Source: Blastococcus sp. TML/M2B | Lineage (GTDB): Bacteria; Actinomycetota; Actinomycetes; Mycobacteriales; Geodermatophilaceae | Length of the DNA: 64,000 bases | Direction: 5' to 3' | Assembly (NCBI RefSeq): GCF_016612865.1 | Contig: NZ_JAENZZ010000001.1 | Location: forward strand, 682,001 to 746,000 | Shown here: one piece after another, positions 7,515-17,162 of the stretch | Layout of the letters: every line of letters starts with the position of its first letter | How positions within the stretch are numbered: position 1 is the first letter of the stretch | The notes under the pieces: generated by a model | Database searches by the model: none | Seen by the model: the letters and a program-made list of their open reading frames with translations, nothing else | Told to the model about the DNA's origin: nothing | Made by a program: the position numbers and the translations under genes

Positions 7515-8063
7515 TCACACCTGCGGGGCGGGCCCGTCCACGGCGCCGCGGATGCGGGCGACCGACTCGGCCACGGGCGTCACCGACGTGTCGATGACCA
7601 GCTCGGGGGCGACCGGCGGCTCGTAGGGGTCGCTGACGCCGGTGAACTCGGGGATCTCGCCGGCGCGCGCCTTGGCGTAGAGGCCCTTCACGTCCCGCTG
7701 CTCGCAGACCTCCAGCGGCGTGGACAGGTGCACGAGCACGAAGCGGCCGTGCTCCTCGACCAGCGCCCGGGCCTGCTCGCGGGCCTCCTCGTAGGGGGCG
7801 ATGGCCGCGACGACGACGGTGCCGCCGTGCTTGACCACCTCGCCCGCGACCCAGCCGATCCGGCGGATGTTGAGGTCGCGGTGCTCGCGGGCGAAGCCCA
7901 GCTCGCTGGACAGGTGCGTGCGGACGACGTCGCCGTCGAGCACCGTGACCGGGCGGCCGTCGCGCTCCAGGTCGGCGACCAGCGCGTCGGCGATCGTGGA
8001 CTTGCCGGCGCCGGAGAGGCCGGTCAGGAAGACGGTGACGCCGGGACGCGGGGCTGCGGGCAT
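7515..8063 (-). CDS. cysC: Adenylyl-sulfate kinase
   Basis: 182 aa APS kinase, which phosphorylates adenylyl sulfate to PAPS with ATP. Walker A GLSGAGKST at residues 15-23; DGDVVRTHLS with the substrate-binding Asp and Arg; REHRDLNIRRIGWVA; the mobile-loop region DVKGLYAKARAGEIPEFTGVSDPYEPP. ATG 8063. Stand-alone, not fused to CysN. It lies 46 bases upstream of the sir leader peptide and 31 bases downstream of the Rrf2 gene, all on one strand. Since the CysH here looks APS-specific, CysC may serve PAPS-dependent sulfation or a branch rather than the main route. Confidence 0.93.
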   Translation of the reverse strand: MPAAPRPGVTVFLTGLSGAGKSTIADALVADLERDGRPVTVLDGDVVRTHLSSELGFAREHRDLNIRRIGWVAGEVVKHGGTVVVAAIAPYEEAREQARALVEEHGRFVLVHLSTPLEVCEQRDVKGLYAKARAGEIPEFTGVSDPYEPPVAPELVIDTSVTPVAESVARIRGAVDGPAPQV

Positions 8064-8094
8064 GGGCGCCAGTGTCGCGCACCGCCTCCGCGGG

Positions 8095-8568
8095 TCAGTC
8101 GCCGGAGGAGGCGCCGAAGGACTGCCAGGCCTCGTCGATGGCGACGAGCTCGGCCGCGTGCGGGGGCAGCGTGCCGGCGACGACGTCGGCGATGGTCACG
8201 CCCTCCAGCACCCGGCGGTAGGCCTCCCGCGCCGCGACCCAGACCTTCGCCAGCTCGGTGGCCGCGCCGGAGTACCGGACGTCCTCGGGGCGCTGGCCGT
8301 GCACCTCGGCGAGGAAGCCCTGCTCGATCCGCATGATCCGCGCGATGGAGATTTCCGACGCCGGGAGCGCCAGCCGGTAGCCGCCGTCCCGACCGCGCTG
8401 GCTGGTGACCACCCGGGCCCGCTGGAGGTCGGTGAGGATCGCCTGCAGGAACCGGCTGGGGATGCCCTGGGCGGTCGCGATGGCGTCGGCGGTCATCGAG
8501 TTCGGTGCCGCCGCGGCCAGTTCGACGACGGCTCGGATGGCGTAGTCGACCCGGGCGTTGATGCGCAC
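8095..8568 (-). CDS. Rrf2-family transcriptional regulator
   Basis: 157 aa winged-helix regulator. Start GTG 8568 chosen because AGGA lies eight bases upstream and the protein then begins MRINARVDYAIRAVVELA, the normal family start; longer versions from 8577 or 8595 have no ribosome site. Domains: wing helix with GIPSRFLQAILTDLQRARVVTSQRGRDGGYRLALP (about residues 34-68). There are no cysteines, so it cannot bind an Fe-S cluster as IscR or NsrR do. Position upstream of cysC and sir suggests control of sulfur genes, comparable in idea to CymR; that is inference. It starts 36 bases from the divergent NUDIX gene. Confidence 0.88.
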   Translation of the reverse strand: MRINARVDYAIRAVVELAAAAPNSMTADAIATAQGIPSRFLQAILTDLQRARVVTSQRGRDGGYRLALPASEISIARIMRIEQGFLAEVHGQRPEDVRYSGAATELAKVWVAAREAYRRVLEGVTIADVVAGTLPPHAAELVAIDEAWQSFGASSGD

Positions 8569-8604
8569 GGAGCCCATCCTGCCGTGGTCTGCCACAGTGG
8601 CCGC

Positions 8605-9363
8605 GTGCGGCTGCTGTCATTCACCACGTTGGTGGAGGCGCCGCTGACCGTGGCGTTCGACGTCGCCCGCGTGCTCGGCCGGCCCTGGCCGGCGCCGCTG
8701 GAGGAGCTCGAGTCGGTCCGGCCGCTCTCCGACGTCCACACCGGTTCGTGGCCCGGCGGGCACCGGGTCACCCACTCGCGCCGGTTCACCCCGACCGCGG
8801 AGGGCACGCTGGTCGAGGAGCGGATCGAGCTGCGGGGGCGGCGCTCCGGCCCGCTGACCGGCCGGCTGCTCCGCCGTCGGCTGCGGCGTGCGATGACCGC
8901 GCACCTGGCCGCCTACGTCGTCGCGGCGGAGGCCCGCGCGCAGGACGTCGTCCAGGTCGTGGGCGCGGCGCTGGTCGACGGCGTTCGCGTGCTCGCCGCG
9001 CAGCGCTCCGGCGGCCCGTACGACGGCTGCTGGGAGTTCCCCGGCGGCAAGGTGGAGCCGGGGGAGTCCGACCTGGCCGCGCTCGTCCGCGAGTGCGCCG
9101 AGGAGCTCGGCGTCGTCGTCGCCCCGGAGGGCTTCCTCGGCGAGGTGCCGCTGGACGGCGTCGTCGCCGGCGGGCCGCGCGGCGCCTCGACGATGCGGGT
9201 GTGGTCGGCGCGGATCGTGTCGGGGGAGCCGGTCGCGCACGAGCACGCCGCGCTGCGCTGGATCGGCGCCGACGAGCTGGACGGCCTGGACTGGATCGCC
9301 GCGGACCGCCCCCTCCTCCCCGCCGTGCGCGCGCTGCTCGCCCCGAGCGACACCGTGCGCTGA
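8605..9363 (+). CDS. SRPBCC-like domain fused to NUDIX (MutT-type) hydrolase
   Basis: 252 aa in two parts. Residues 1-110 look like a polyketide-cyclase/SRPBCC ligand-binding fold (LLSFTTLVEAPLTVAFDVAR opening, SWPGGHRVTHSRRFTPTAEGT strands). Residues 115-250 are a NUDIX hydrolase close to 8-oxo-dGTPase MutT, with a complete NUDIX box GGKVEPGESDLAALVREC followed by AEELGV at 147-170. Start GTG 8605, in the short divergent gap with the Rrf2 gene. The NUDIX part would hydrolyse a nucleoside diphosphate-linked substrate; the N-terminal part is unusual for this family. Its stop codon lies inside a palindromic element. Confidence 0.85.
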   Translation: MRLLSFTTLVEAPLTVAFDVARVLGRPWPAPLEELESVRPLSDVHTGSWPGGHRVTHSRRFTPTAEGTLVEERIELRGRRSGPLTGRLLRRRLRRAMTAHLAAYVVAAEARAQDVVQVVGAALVDGVRVLAAQRSGGPYDGCWEFPGGKVEPGESDLAALVRECAEELGVVVAPEGFLGEVPLDGVVAGGPRGASTMRVWSARIVSGEPVAHEHAALRWIGADELDGLDWIAADRPLLPAVRALLAPSDTVR

Positions 9364-9394
9364 TCGGCAGTTCCCGCTTCCGGAACTGCCGACG
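9354..9394. repeat. Palindromic element family A, copy 1
   Basis: Inverted repeat around an 11-bp perfect core, TCGGCAGTTCC (9364-9374) and GGAACTGCCGA (9382-9392), with outer arms GTGCGC and GCGCAC. It spans the stop codon of the NUDIX gene. A second copy with the same core and arms is at 31302-31350; both lie between convergent genes. It may be a dispersed bidirectional terminator or REP-like sequence. Confidence 0.65.
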
Positions 9395-9429
9395 AGCGCA
9401 CACCGCGGGGCGGCTGCCCGGGCCCGGAC

Positions 9430-9472
9430 GCGGCGGAGGCCGCACCCCTGGGTGGGGTGCGGCCTCCGCCGC
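9430..9472. terminator. Bidirectional intrinsic-type hairpin
   Basis: Perfect 19-bp stem: GCGGCGGAGGCCGCACCCC (9430-9448), loop TGGGT, and its exact complement at 9454-9472. It lies between the convergent NUDIX and CsbD genes. There is no U-tract, as is usual in high-GC actinobacteria. Confidence 0.8.
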
Positions 9473-9486
9473 GCAGTGGTGCGGGC

Positions 9487-9657
9487 CTACTTGAAGGCGT
9501 CCTTGACCTTCTCGCCGGCCTGCTTGAGGTTGCTCTTCGTCTGGTCCTTCTGGCCGGCAGCCTGGAGATCGCGATCGTTCGTCGCGTTGCCCAGCGCTTC
9601 CTTGGCCTTGCCGCCCAGCTCCTCGAGCTTGTTGTTGGCCTTGTCCTCGCCGCTCAT
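9487..9657 (-). CDS. CsbD family stress protein
   Basis: 56 aa, ATG 9657. Small, hydrophilic and Lys/Glu/Asn-rich with the CsbD pattern (DKANNKLEELGGKAKEALGNATND, then a second similar half ending GEKVKDAFK). The family is induced by general stress in many bacteria, under sigma-B in Bacillus; molecular function is not known. Its stop is 14 bases from the terminator hairpin. It is divergent from the oligopeptide importer across a 398-base gap. Confidence 0.9.
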   Translation of the reverse strand: MSGEDKANNKLEELGGKAKEALGNATNDRDLQAAGQKDQTKSNLKQAGEKVKDAFK

Positions 9658-10055
9658 GCGTCGTCCTCTCGTCGTAGGTCCGGGCCCCGCGGGGTCCGGT
9701 CGGGCACTACCCGGTGGGGCGCTGCCCGACACCTCGACCCCCCGTTCCCCACCCCGCGCCGGGCGCCGCAACCCGTCCGGGTGAGGCCGCCCGGCACCGC
9801 AAGCGGTCCCGTCGCAGGCCAGAACCCCTGGAGGGCTTGCGGGGGTCGTTGTGAGACCGTGTGAGCAGGTCACAAATGGACAACGTGGCTGGCAAAGCCT
9901 CGTGGGCAATGCCTAGCGTTGCTCACCGTGCACGCGGCGTGGGCCCACCCGTACGCGTGCGTGTCCGACCACGATCGCCGGCACCCGGGCCCGTCCCGGG
10001 GTGAGCCGGTCGCAGTCCGAGACTCCGCACCCGCGGAACGAGAGAGGCCATCCAC
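9658..10055. other. 398-base divergent intergenic region, csbD / opp importer
   Basis: I see no gene in it. It holds an inverted repeat TTGTGA (9849-9854) / TCACAA (9870-9875) with a 15-base spacer, a possible operator. Farther on, TGGCAA (9890-9895) and TAGCGT (9914-9919), 18 bases apart, are a weak candidate promoter for the importer genes. GAGAGAGG close to 10050 provides a ribosome site for the binding-protein gene. All these are read by eye only. Confidence 0.4.
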
Positions 10056-11672
10056 GTGAAGTTCACCCAGCGCCGCAGTGCGCTCGTCGCGACGGCCCTG
10101 GCCGGCGCGATGCTGCTCTCCGCCTGTGGCGGCGACAGCGACGACAGCGGTTCCGGCTCCGGCGGCGGTGAGGGCGGCACGTTCACCGCCTACATCGGCG
10201 AGCCCAAGAGCCCGCTCGTCCCCGGCAACACCACCGAGAGCGAGGGCGCGAAGGTCATCGCCGCCCTCTGGACCGGCCTGGTGGGCTACTCGGAGGAGGG
10301 CGAGGTCGAGTACACCGGCGTCGCCGAGTCCATCGAGTCCGAGGACAACCAGAACTGGACGATCACGCTGAAGGACGGCTGGACGTTCCACGACGGAACG
10401 CCGGTCGACGCCGCGTCGTTCGTCGACGCGTGGAACTACACCGCCAACCCGGAGAACGCCCAGGACGGCGGCTCGTACCTGGGCCGCATCGCCGGCCTGG
10501 CCGAGCTCGAGGCCGGCACGGCCGACACCCTCTCCGGCCTCGCGGTCGTGGACGACCTCACCTTCACGGTCGAGCTCACCAGCCCGTTCGCGCTCTTCCC
10601 GGCGGTCGTCGGCTACGACGCCTTCAACCCGCTCCCGGACGCCTTCTTCGAGGACCCCGAGGAGTTCGGCACCAACCCGATCGGCAACGGCCCGTTCCAG
10701 GCCGACAGCGAGTTCGTGCCCGGCCAGGGCATCACGCTGACCCGGTACGAGGACTACGCCGGTGAGGACAAGGCCCAGGCCGCCGGCATGGAGTTCGTCG
10801 TCTACGCCGACCAGGCCACCGCCTACACCGACGCCCAGGACGGCAACGTCGACATCGTCGACGTCATCCCGCCGGACGTGATCGAGTCCGCCGAGAGCGA
10901 GTTCGGCGACAACTTCATCAACACCGAGGTCTCCCAGATCACCTACATGGGCTTCCCGACCTACGACGCCCGCTACGCCGACCCGCGGGTCCGCCAGGCG
11001 ATCTCCATGGCGATCGACCGGGAGGCCATCTCCGAGGCGATCTTCTCCGGCACCCGCACCCCCGCCGACTCGTTCATCGCGCCGGTCGTCGACGGCTACC
11101 GCGAGGGCTCCTGCGAGTTCTGCACCTTCGACGTCGACGCCGCCAACCAGCTGCTCGACGAGGCCGGGTTCGACCGGACGCAGCCGGTGCAGCTGTGGTT
11201 CAACGCCGGCGGCGGCCACGACGCGTGGATGGAGGCCGTGGGCAACCAGCTGCGCACCAACCTGGGTGTCGAGTTCAGCCTCGAGGGCAACCTCGACTTC
11301 GCGCAGTACCTGCCGCTCGGTGAGTCGAAGGGCTTCACCGGCCCGTTCCGCATGGGCTGGAGCTTCGACTACCCGGCCGCGGAGAGCTACCTGACCCCGA
11401 TGTTCACCGAGGCTTCGCTGCCGCCCACCGGCTCGAACTACAGCTTCTACACGAACGACCAGGTCTCCGCGCTGATCACCCAGGGTGACCAGGCCACCAG
11501 CGAGGAAGAGGCGATCGAGTTCTACCAGCAGGCCGAGGACCTCATCGCCGCGGACATGCCCTACGCGCCGATGTTCTTCACCCAGATCCAGACCGTCCAC
11601 ACCGACAACGTGGACAACGTCCGGATCGACCTGTTCCAGCGTCCCGTCTGGTCCGAGGTCACGGTCAACTGA
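10056..11672 (+). CDS. Oligopeptide/dipeptide ABC transporter, solute-binding lipoprotein
   Basis: 538 aa, start GTG 10056 after a GAGAGAGG-type ribosome site. A lipoprotein signal is present: basic VKFTQRRS, hydrophobic stretch, lipobox LLSAC with Cys about residue 25, then a Gly/Ser/Asp-rich linker. The mature protein is an SBP family 5 protein (ALWTGLVGYSEEGEVEYTGVAESIE; WTITLKDGWTFHDGTPVDAASFVDAWNY; RQAISMAIDREAI), the class that binds peptides and related solutes outside the membrane. First gene of the importer with the two permeases and two ATPases downstream. Acidic composition is typical of secreted actinobacterial proteins. Confidence 0.93.
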   Translation: MKFTQRRSALVATALAGAMLLSACGGDSDDSGSGSGGGEGGTFTAYIGEPKSPLVPGNTTESEGAKVIAALWTGLVGYSEEGEVEYTGVAESIESEDNQNWTITLKDGWTFHDGTPVDAASFVDAWNYTANPENAQDGGSYLGRIAGLAELEAGTADTLSGLAVVDDLTFTVELTSPFALFPAVVGYDAFNPLPDAFFEDPEEFGTNPIGNGPFQADSEFVPGQGITLTRYEDYAGEDKAQAAGMEFVVYADQATAYTDAQDGNVDIVDVIPPDVIESAESEFGDNFINTEVSQITYMGFPTYDARYADPRVRQAISMAIDREAISEAIFSGTRTPADSFIAPVVDGYREGSCEFCTFDVDAANQLLDEAGFDRTQPVQLWFNAGGGHDAWMEAVGNQLRTNLGVEFSLEGNLDFAQYLPLGESKGFTGPFRMGWSFDYPAAESYLTPMFTEASLPPTGSNYSFYTNDQVSALITQGDQATSEEEAIEFYQQAEDLIAADMPYAPMFFTQIQTVHTDNVDNVRIDLFQRPVWSEVTVN

Positions 11673-11815
11673 CCGCTCGCTAGCAGGGACCCGCACCACC
11701 CGCCGGGGGCGCCCGTCCACCACGGACGGTCGCCCCCGGCGGCGCGCGTGCGCCAGGAAGCGCACGATGGACACCGGCCCGCCGCATCCGCGCGGGCCCG
11801 CACCCGAGGGGGAAC

Positions 11816-12740
11816 ATGGGCCGCTACGTAGCGCGCCGCCTGCTGCTCACCATCCCGGTCCTGCTGGGCGCCTCCGTCCTCATCTTCTCGATGGTCTACG
11901 CCCTGCCGGGCGACCCCATCCGCGCGCTGGCCGGCGACCGGCCGGTGTCGCCGGCCTTCGTCCAGGTGCTCACCGAGCGGTTCCACCTCGATCGACCCGC
12001 TCTGGGTCCAGTACTGGGAGTACCTGAAGGGCCTCGTCCAGGGCGATCTGGGCACGGACTTCCGCGGCCGACCGGTGCTGGACACCATCGAGCGCACGCT
12101 CCCGGTCACGATCCGGCTGACCATCGTCGCGGTGATCTTCGAGATCATCATCGGCCTGACCGCCGGCGTGCTGGCCGGCATCCGCCGCAACAGCTACTTC
12201 GACAACCTGGTGCTGGTCTCGACGACCGTCATCGTGTCGATCCCGATCCTGGTGCTGGCGTTCCTCGCCCAGCTCACCTTCGGGCTGAAGCTCGGCTGGT
12301 TCCCCATCGCCGGCACCCGCGAGGGCTGGTACAGCTACGTGCTGCCGGGGCTGGTGCTCGCCTCGGGCTCCCTGGCCTACGTGGCCCGGCTGACCCGCAC
12401 GAGCATCGCCGAGAACATGCGCGCGGACTACGTGCGGACGGCGAAGGCCAAGGGCCTGCCGCGCAGCCGCATCATCGTGCGGCACACGCTGCGCAACAGC
12501 CTGATCCCGGTGGTCACGTTCATCGGCGCCGACATCGGTGCGCTGCTGGGCGGCGCGATCGTCACCGAGACCGTCTTCAACCTGCCCGGCATCGGCCGCG
12601 AGGTGTTCGACTCGATCCAGGCGCAGGAAGGCGCCGTCGTCGTCGGCATCGTGACGCTGATGGTCTTCTTCTTCATCTTCTTCAACCTGGTCGTCGACGT
12701 GCTCTACGCCGTCCTGGACCCGAGGATCCGCTATGACTGA
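11816..12740 (+). pseudogene. Oligopeptide ABC transporter permease (OppB/DppB type), frameshifted
   Basis: Inner-membrane permease. ATG 11816 opens MGRYVARRLLLTIPVLLGASVLIFSMVYALPGDPIRALAGDRPVS, then near codon 58 (about 11992) the frame breaks. The continuation in the next frame reads WVQYWEYLKG, then TIERTLPVTIRLTIVAVIFE, and includes the EAA-type loop RTAKAKGLPRSRIIVRHTLRNSLIP. Total length 925 is 3n+1, so one extra base (for example the T at 11992) accounts for it. All expected parts are present, so I consider it an intact gene with a sequence error. It overlaps the next gene start by eight bases. Confidence 0.88.
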
Positions 12741-13704
12741 CCAGCAGCAGGTGGACCTGCGCAAGGACGAGATCGAGGCGGGGACGACGACCGGGCTGGC
12801 CAGCCCGTCGGTGGACCCGCTCAGCGCCCGCCAGAACAGCCTGTGGTCCGACGCGTGGGCGTCGCTCAAGCGCAACCCGCTGTTCTGGATCGGCTCGCTG
12901 CTCACCGTGCTGCTCGTGGTGATGGCGGCCTTCCCGCAGCTGTTCGCCCGCGGCGCCGACCCGCGCGCGTGCGACCTGGCCAACTCCAAGCTGCTGCCGT
13001 CGTCCCAGCACTGGTTCGGCTTCGACCAGCAGGGCTGCGACTACCTGGCCAACGTGGTCTACGGGGCGCGCAACTCGCTGATCATCGGCGTCTTCGCCGT
13101 CGTCGTCGTGCTGCTGCTCGGCGTCGTCGTCGGCGCCATCGCCGGCTACTTCGGCGGGGTCACCGACGGCGTGCTGTCCCGCATCGCGGACATCTTCTAC
13201 GCGCTGCCGCTGATCCTCGGCGCGCTGGTGCTGCTGCGCGTCGGCCCGCAGACCGACATCCCGATCCTCAACAGCCGCGGCCCGGGCGCGGTCGCGCTGG
13301 CGCTGGCGCTGTTCGGCTGGATGACGGCGATGCGGCTGGTCCGCTCGCAGGTCATCGCGGTGAAGAGCTCGGACTACGTCGCCGCCGCCCGCGCCATGGG
13401 CGCGTCCAACAGCCGGATCCTGGTCCGGCACATCCTCCCCAACGCCGTCGCGCCGGTGCTGGTCTACACGACCATCACCATCGGCGTGCTCATCGCGGCC
13501 GAGGCGACGCTGACCTACCTCGGCGTCGGCCTCCAGCGGCCGGCCATCTCGTGGGGCCTGCAGATCGAGGCCGGTCAGGACCTCATCCGCACCGCCCCGC
13601 ACCTGGTGCTGTTCCCGAGCATCGTGCTGAGCCTGACCGTGATGGCGTTCATCCTGATGGGCGACGCCCTGCGCGACGCCCTCGACCCGAGGCAGCGTGC
13701 ATGA
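12733..13704 (+). CDS. Oligopeptide ABC transporter permease (OppC/DppC type)
   Basis: 323 aa, ATG 12733 inside the end of the OppB gene. OppC N-terminal domain (SLWSDAWASLKRNPLFWIGSLLTVLL with the first helix at about residues 55-75), five further helices, and the ATPase-contact EAA loop AARAMGASNSRILVRHILPNAVAPVLV (about residues 217-243). A Cys-containing periplasmic loop (DPRACDLANSK..FDQQGCDYL) may form a disulfide. Its stop overlaps the oppD-type start (ATGA). Confidence 0.93.
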   Translation: MTDQQQVDLRKDEIEAGTTTGLASPSVDPLSARQNSLWSDAWASLKRNPLFWIGSLLTVLLVVMAAFPQLFARGADPRACDLANSKLLPSSQHWFGFDQQGCDYLANVVYGARNSLIIGVFAVVVVLLLGVVVGAIAGYFGGVTDGVLSRIADIFYALPLILGALVLLRVGPQTDIPILNSRGPGAVALALALFGWMTAMRLVRSQVIAVKSSDYVAAARAMGASNSRILVRHILPNAVAPVLVYTTITIGVLIAAEATLTYLGVGLQRPAISWGLQIEAGQDLIRTAPHLVLFPSIVLSLTVMAFILMGDALRDALDPRQRA

Positions 13705-14747
13705 CCCAGTCCCAGCTCGACCCCACCCCGCACCCCGCGACCGCCGGCGCGACGCTGCTCGAGGTCGACGACCTGCACGTCGAGTTCCAGCAGCGCTCCG
13801 GCGTCGTCAACGCCGTCAACGGCGTGAGCTACACCCTCGCCGAGCGGGAGACCCTGGCGATCCTCGGCGAGTCCGGCTCGGGCAAGTCCGTCTCCGCCCA
13901 GGCGATCATGGGCATCCTCGACACCCCGCCGGCGGTGGTCCGCGGCGCGATCCGCTTCCAGGGCGAGGACCTGCTGCGGATGTCCGACGAGGACCAGCGC
14001 CAGGTCCGCGGCCCCGGCATCTCGATGATCTTCCAGGACGCGCTGTCGTCGCTGAACCCCGTCTACAGCGTGGGGTGGCAGATCGGCGAGATGTTCCGGG
14101 TGCACCAGGGCGCCTCCCGCAAGGAGGCCAAGGCCAAGGCGATCGAGCTCATGGACCGGGTGCGCATCCCGGCCGCGGCCAAGCGGGTCGACGACTACCC
14201 GCACCAGTTCTCCGGCGGCATGCGCCAGCGCGTCATGATCGCCATGGCCATCGCGCTGGACCCGCGGATCCTCATCGCCGACGAGCCGACCACCGCGCTC
14301 GACGTCACCGTGCAGGCGCAGGTCATGGACCTGCTCAAGGACCTGCAGCGGGAGACCGGCATGGGCCTGATCCTCATCACCCACGACCTCGGCGTCGTCA
14401 ACGAGGTCGCCGACCGGGTGGCGGTCATGTACGCCGGCCGGATCGTGGAGCGGGGCACCGTCGACGACGTCTTCACCGACGCCGGGCACCCCTACACCGA
14501 GGGCCTGATGAACTCGGTGCCGCAGGTCGAGGCCAAGGGCGGCCGGCTGCAGCCCATCGTGGGCCAGCCGCCGAACCTCGCCGCCATCCCCAGCGGCTGC
14601 CCGTTCCACCCGCGGTGCGCCCGCCGCCGCCTGGGTGCGGACGCCGCGCCCGGCCGCGACTGCGCCACCGACGTCCCGCCGCTGCGCCTGGTCGTCCCCG
14701 GCCGCGAGGCAGCGTGCCACTACAGCGAGGAGGTCCTCGGTGTCTGA
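13701..14747 (+). CDS. Oligopeptide ABC transporter ATPase (OppD/DppD type)
   Basis: 348 aa cytoplasmic ATPase, ATG 13701 overlapping the permease stop. Walker A GESGSGKS (about residues 56-63), Q-loop [16 protein letters not shown] signature [15 protein letters not shown], Walker [13 protein letters not shown], switch His ITHDLG. The C-terminal Opp/Dpp extension is present with [22 protein letters not shown]; the Cys residues are those proposed to bind an Fe-S cluster in this subfamily. Complete and in one frame. Confidence 0.94.
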   Translation: MTQSQLDPTPHPATAGATLLEVDDLHVEFQQRSGVVNAVNGVSYTLAERETLAILGESGSGKSVSAQAIMGILDTPPAVVRGAIRFQGEDLLRMSDEDQRQVRGPGISMIFQDALSSLNPVYSVGWQIGEMFRVHQGASRKEAKAKAIELMDRVRIPAAAKRVDDYPHQFSGGMRQRVMIAMAIALDPRILIADEPTTALDVTVQAQVMDLLKDLQRETGMGLILITHDLGVVNEVADRVAVMYAGRIVERGTVDDVFTDAGHPYTEGLMNSVPQVEAKGGRLQPIVGQPPNLAAIPSGCPFHPRCARRRLGADAAPGRDCATDVPPLRLVVPGREAACHYSEEVLGV

Positions 14748-15829
14748 GCCGACCGGCGCCACCGCCGTCTCCGCCACCGCCGTGTCCGCCACCACCGGCG
14801 CCACCGCCCGGGGCCCCCTGGGCGAGACGCTGCTGGAGATCAAGGGGCTGCAGAAGCACTTCCCGCTCACCCAGGGCGTGCTGTTCAAGCGCACGATCGG
14901 CCACGTCCGCGCCGTCGACGGCGTGAACATGACGCTGCGCCGCGGCGAGACCGTGGGCCTCGTCGGTGAGTCCGGCTGCGGGAAGTCGACGGCTGTCCAA
15001 GCTGCTGGTCGCGCTGGAGAAGCCGACCGGCGGCTCGATCGTCTACAAGGGCCGGGACGTCGCCACGATGACCGGGCGCGCGCTCAAGGAGTACCGCCGC
15101 GAGGTCCAGATCATCTTCCAGGACCCGTACTCCTCGCTGAACCCGCGGATGACCGTCGGCGACATCGTCGCCGAGGGCTGGTCGGTGCACTCCGACATCG
15201 CGCCGCGCAAGGACCGGCTCAAGCGCACCCAGGACCTGCTGGACCGCGTCGGGCTCAACCCCGACTACGTCAACCGCTACCCCCACCAGTTCTCCGGCGG
15301 CCAGCGGCAGCGCATCGGCATCGCCCGGGCGCTGGCGCTGCGGCCGGAGATCATCGTCTGCGACGAGCCGGTCTCCGCCCTCGACGTCTCGGTGCAGGCG
15401 CAGGTGGTCAACCTGCTCGAGGACCTGCAGGACGACTTCGGCCTGTCCTACCTGTTCATCGCGCACGACCTCTCGGTCGTCCGGCACATCTCCGACCGGG
15501 TGTCGGTCATGTACCTCGGCTCGATCGTCGAGGAGGGCACCGACGAGCAGGTCTACACGACGCCGTCGCACCCCTACACGCAGGCGCTGCTGTCCTCGGT
15601 GCCGCTGCACGAGCCGCACCTGCGGGGCCAGAAGGACCGCATCCTGCTGCAGGGCGACGTGCCCAGCCCGGCCGACCCGCCCTCGGGCTGCCGGTTCCGG
15701 ACGCGCTGCTGGAAGGCGCAGGACATCTGCGCCACCGAGGCGCCGGCGCTGGTGGACCGCGGCCAGGGCCACCCGGCGGCGTGCCACTTCGCCGAGGCGC
15801 GAGCGGTGGTCCCCGTCGACGCGGAGTGA
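14740..15829 (+). pseudogene. Oligopeptide ABC transporter ATPase (OppF/DppF type), frameshifted in Walker A
   Basis: Start GTG 14740, overlapping the upstream gene by eight bases. The first frame runs through [20 protein letters not shown] to [12 protein letters not shown], then one extra G at 14991-14992 breaks it. The other frame resumes [13 protein letters not shown] and contains the Q-loop [14 protein letters not shown], signature [15 protein letters not shown], Walker [13 protein letters not shown] and the C-terminal [16 protein letters not shown] extension. Length 1090 is 3n+1. Everything except the single base is normal, so a sequence error is likelier than loss of function. Confidence 0.9.
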
Positions 15830-15852
15830 GGCCGATCCGGCAGGATCGCGCC

Positions 15853-16746
15853 GTGACGCCCTCCCGACGCATGCTGCTCGTCCACGCCCACCCCGACGAC
15901 GAGACGATCGGCAACGGCGCCACCATGGCGCGCTACGTCGCCGAGGGCGCCGGGGTCACGCTGCTCACCTGCACGCTGGGGGAGGAGGGCGAGATCCTCG
16001 TGCCGGAGCTCGCCCAGCTGGCCGCCGACCAGGCCGACCAGCTCGGCGGCTACCGGATCGGCGAGCTGCGGGATGCGATGGCCGCCCTCGGCGTCACCGA
16101 CTCCCGGTTCCTCGGGGGGCCGGGCCGCTACCGGGACTCCGGGATGATGGGGACGCCGGCCAACGGGCACCCGCGCGCCTTCTGGAACGCGGACCTGGAC
16201 GAGGCGGCGGCGCACGCCGTGGCCGTCATCCGCGAGGTGCGCCCGCAGGTGCTGGTCACCTACGACGAGAACGGCGGCTACGGCCACCCCGACCACATCC
16301 AGGCGCACCGGGTCGCCATGCGCGCCGCCGACGCCGCCGCGGACCCCGCGTTCCGGCCCGACCTCGGGGCGGCGTGGGAGATCGCGAAGGTCTACTGGAA
16401 CGCGATGCCGCGCTCGGTCGTGCAGGCGGGCATCGACGCGCTGGCCGCGCTCGGCGAGAAGTCGATGTTCGACGGCCTCGGCGACCTGGACGACGTGCCG
16501 TTCGTCGTGCCGGACGACGTCGTCACCACCGCCGTGGACGCGCGCGCGCACGCCGACCGCAAGGACGCCGCGATGCGCTCGCACCCGACCCAGATCACCG
16601 TCGACGGGCCGTTCTTCGCGCTGTCGAACAACCTGGGCCTGGAGGTCATGGCCACCGAGCACTACCGGCTGGTGCGCGGGCGGCGCGGCCCGGCGGTCGG
16701 GGACGAGGGCTGGGAGGACGACCTGTTCGCCGGCCTGGAGCCGTGA
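15853..16746 (+). CDS. mshB: N-acetyl-1-D-myo-inositol-2-amino-2-deoxy-alpha-D-glucopyranoside deacetylase (mycothiol synthesis)
   Basis: 297 aa, start GTG 15853. Zinc-dependent deacetylase converting GlcNAc-Ins to GlcN-Ins, the second stage of mycothiol production. Motif AHPDDE at residues 12-17 gives zinc ligands H13 and D16, and GHPDHIQAH at 144-152 gives the third (H148). Family landmarks include [26 protein letters not shown] and the ending TEHYRLVRG. The mycothiol-conjugate amidase Mca is similar, but the overall motif set and the neighbouring Rv1171-like membrane gene favour MshB. Supports an actinobacterial origin. Confidence 0.92.
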   Translation: MTPSRRMLLVHAHPDDETIGNGATMARYVAEGAGVTLLTCTLGEEGEILVPELAQLAADQADQLGGYRIGELRDAMAALGVTDSRFLGGPGRYRDSGMMGTPANGHPRAFWNADLDEAAAHAVAVIREVRPQVLVTYDENGGYGHPDHIQAHRVAMRAADAAADPAFRPDLGAAWEIAKVYWNAMPRSVVQAGIDALAALGEKSMFDGLGDLDDVPFVVPDDVVTTAVDARAHADRKDAAMRSHPTQITVDGPFFALSNNLGLEVMATEHYRLVRGRRGPAVGDEGWEDDLFAGLEP

Positions 16747-17162
16747 TCGCCCGGATCGCCGCGAGGCTGGGCTGGGCGGTGCTCGCCGTCGTCGTCGGCG
16801 GCTGGCTGGCGCTGGTCGAGGTGTTCTGGCTGCCGCTGCGGGCCGGCGCCGTGCCGGTGCCGGTCTCGGTGCTCGCCGCGGTGGTCGGGAACCTGCTGCT
16901 GGTGCAGCTGTTCCACCGGCTGTCGGGCTCCCGGCTGGTTGCGGTCGTGCCGGCGCTGGTCTGGCTGGTCGTGGCGCTGGCCGCGACGATCCGGCGGCCC
17001 GAGGGCGATCTGGTGCTGATCGGCAGCGGGGTCACCGGGTGGGTCGGCATGGCGTTCCTGCTGCTCGGCGTCGTCGCGGCCGCGTTCGCCGCCGGGCGGG
17101 TGCTGGCCGCGGGCGTCAGGCCGGTGGCGCCGACCGGTGGTGGTACCGGTGGTGCTCCGTGA
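16743..17162 (+). CDS. Small four-helix membrane protein downstream of mshB
   Basis: 139 aa, start GTG 16743 overlapping the mshB stop (GTGA). Four hydrophobic helices are visible: [56 protein letters not shown] and [21 protein letters not shown] short Pro/Gly/Thr tail follows. It corresponds by position to the membrane protein after mshB in mycobacteria (Rv1171, from memory). Function unknown. Its last 47 bases overlap the convergent GNAT remnant. Confidence 0.75.
   Translation: MIARIAARLGWAVLAVVVGGWLALVEVFWLPLRAGAVPVPVSVLAAVVGNLLLVQLFHRLSGSRLVAVVPALVWLVVALAATIRRPEGDLVLIGSGVTGWVGMAFLLLGVVAAAFAAGRVLAAGVRPVAPTGGGTGGAP

Noticed and set aside
7466-8620. Shared Rrf2 operator (GCCACAG) upstream of the regulator gene and the sir leader
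   Set aside because: The match is only seven bases and the palindromes differ between the two sites, so I do not list it as a feature.
14985-15000. Programmed ribosomal frameshifting in oppF, glgC or sigE
   Set aside because: No slippery heptamer or downstream structure is shared by the sites, the breaks are in different codon contexts, and all share a 500-bp phase that points to sequence error.
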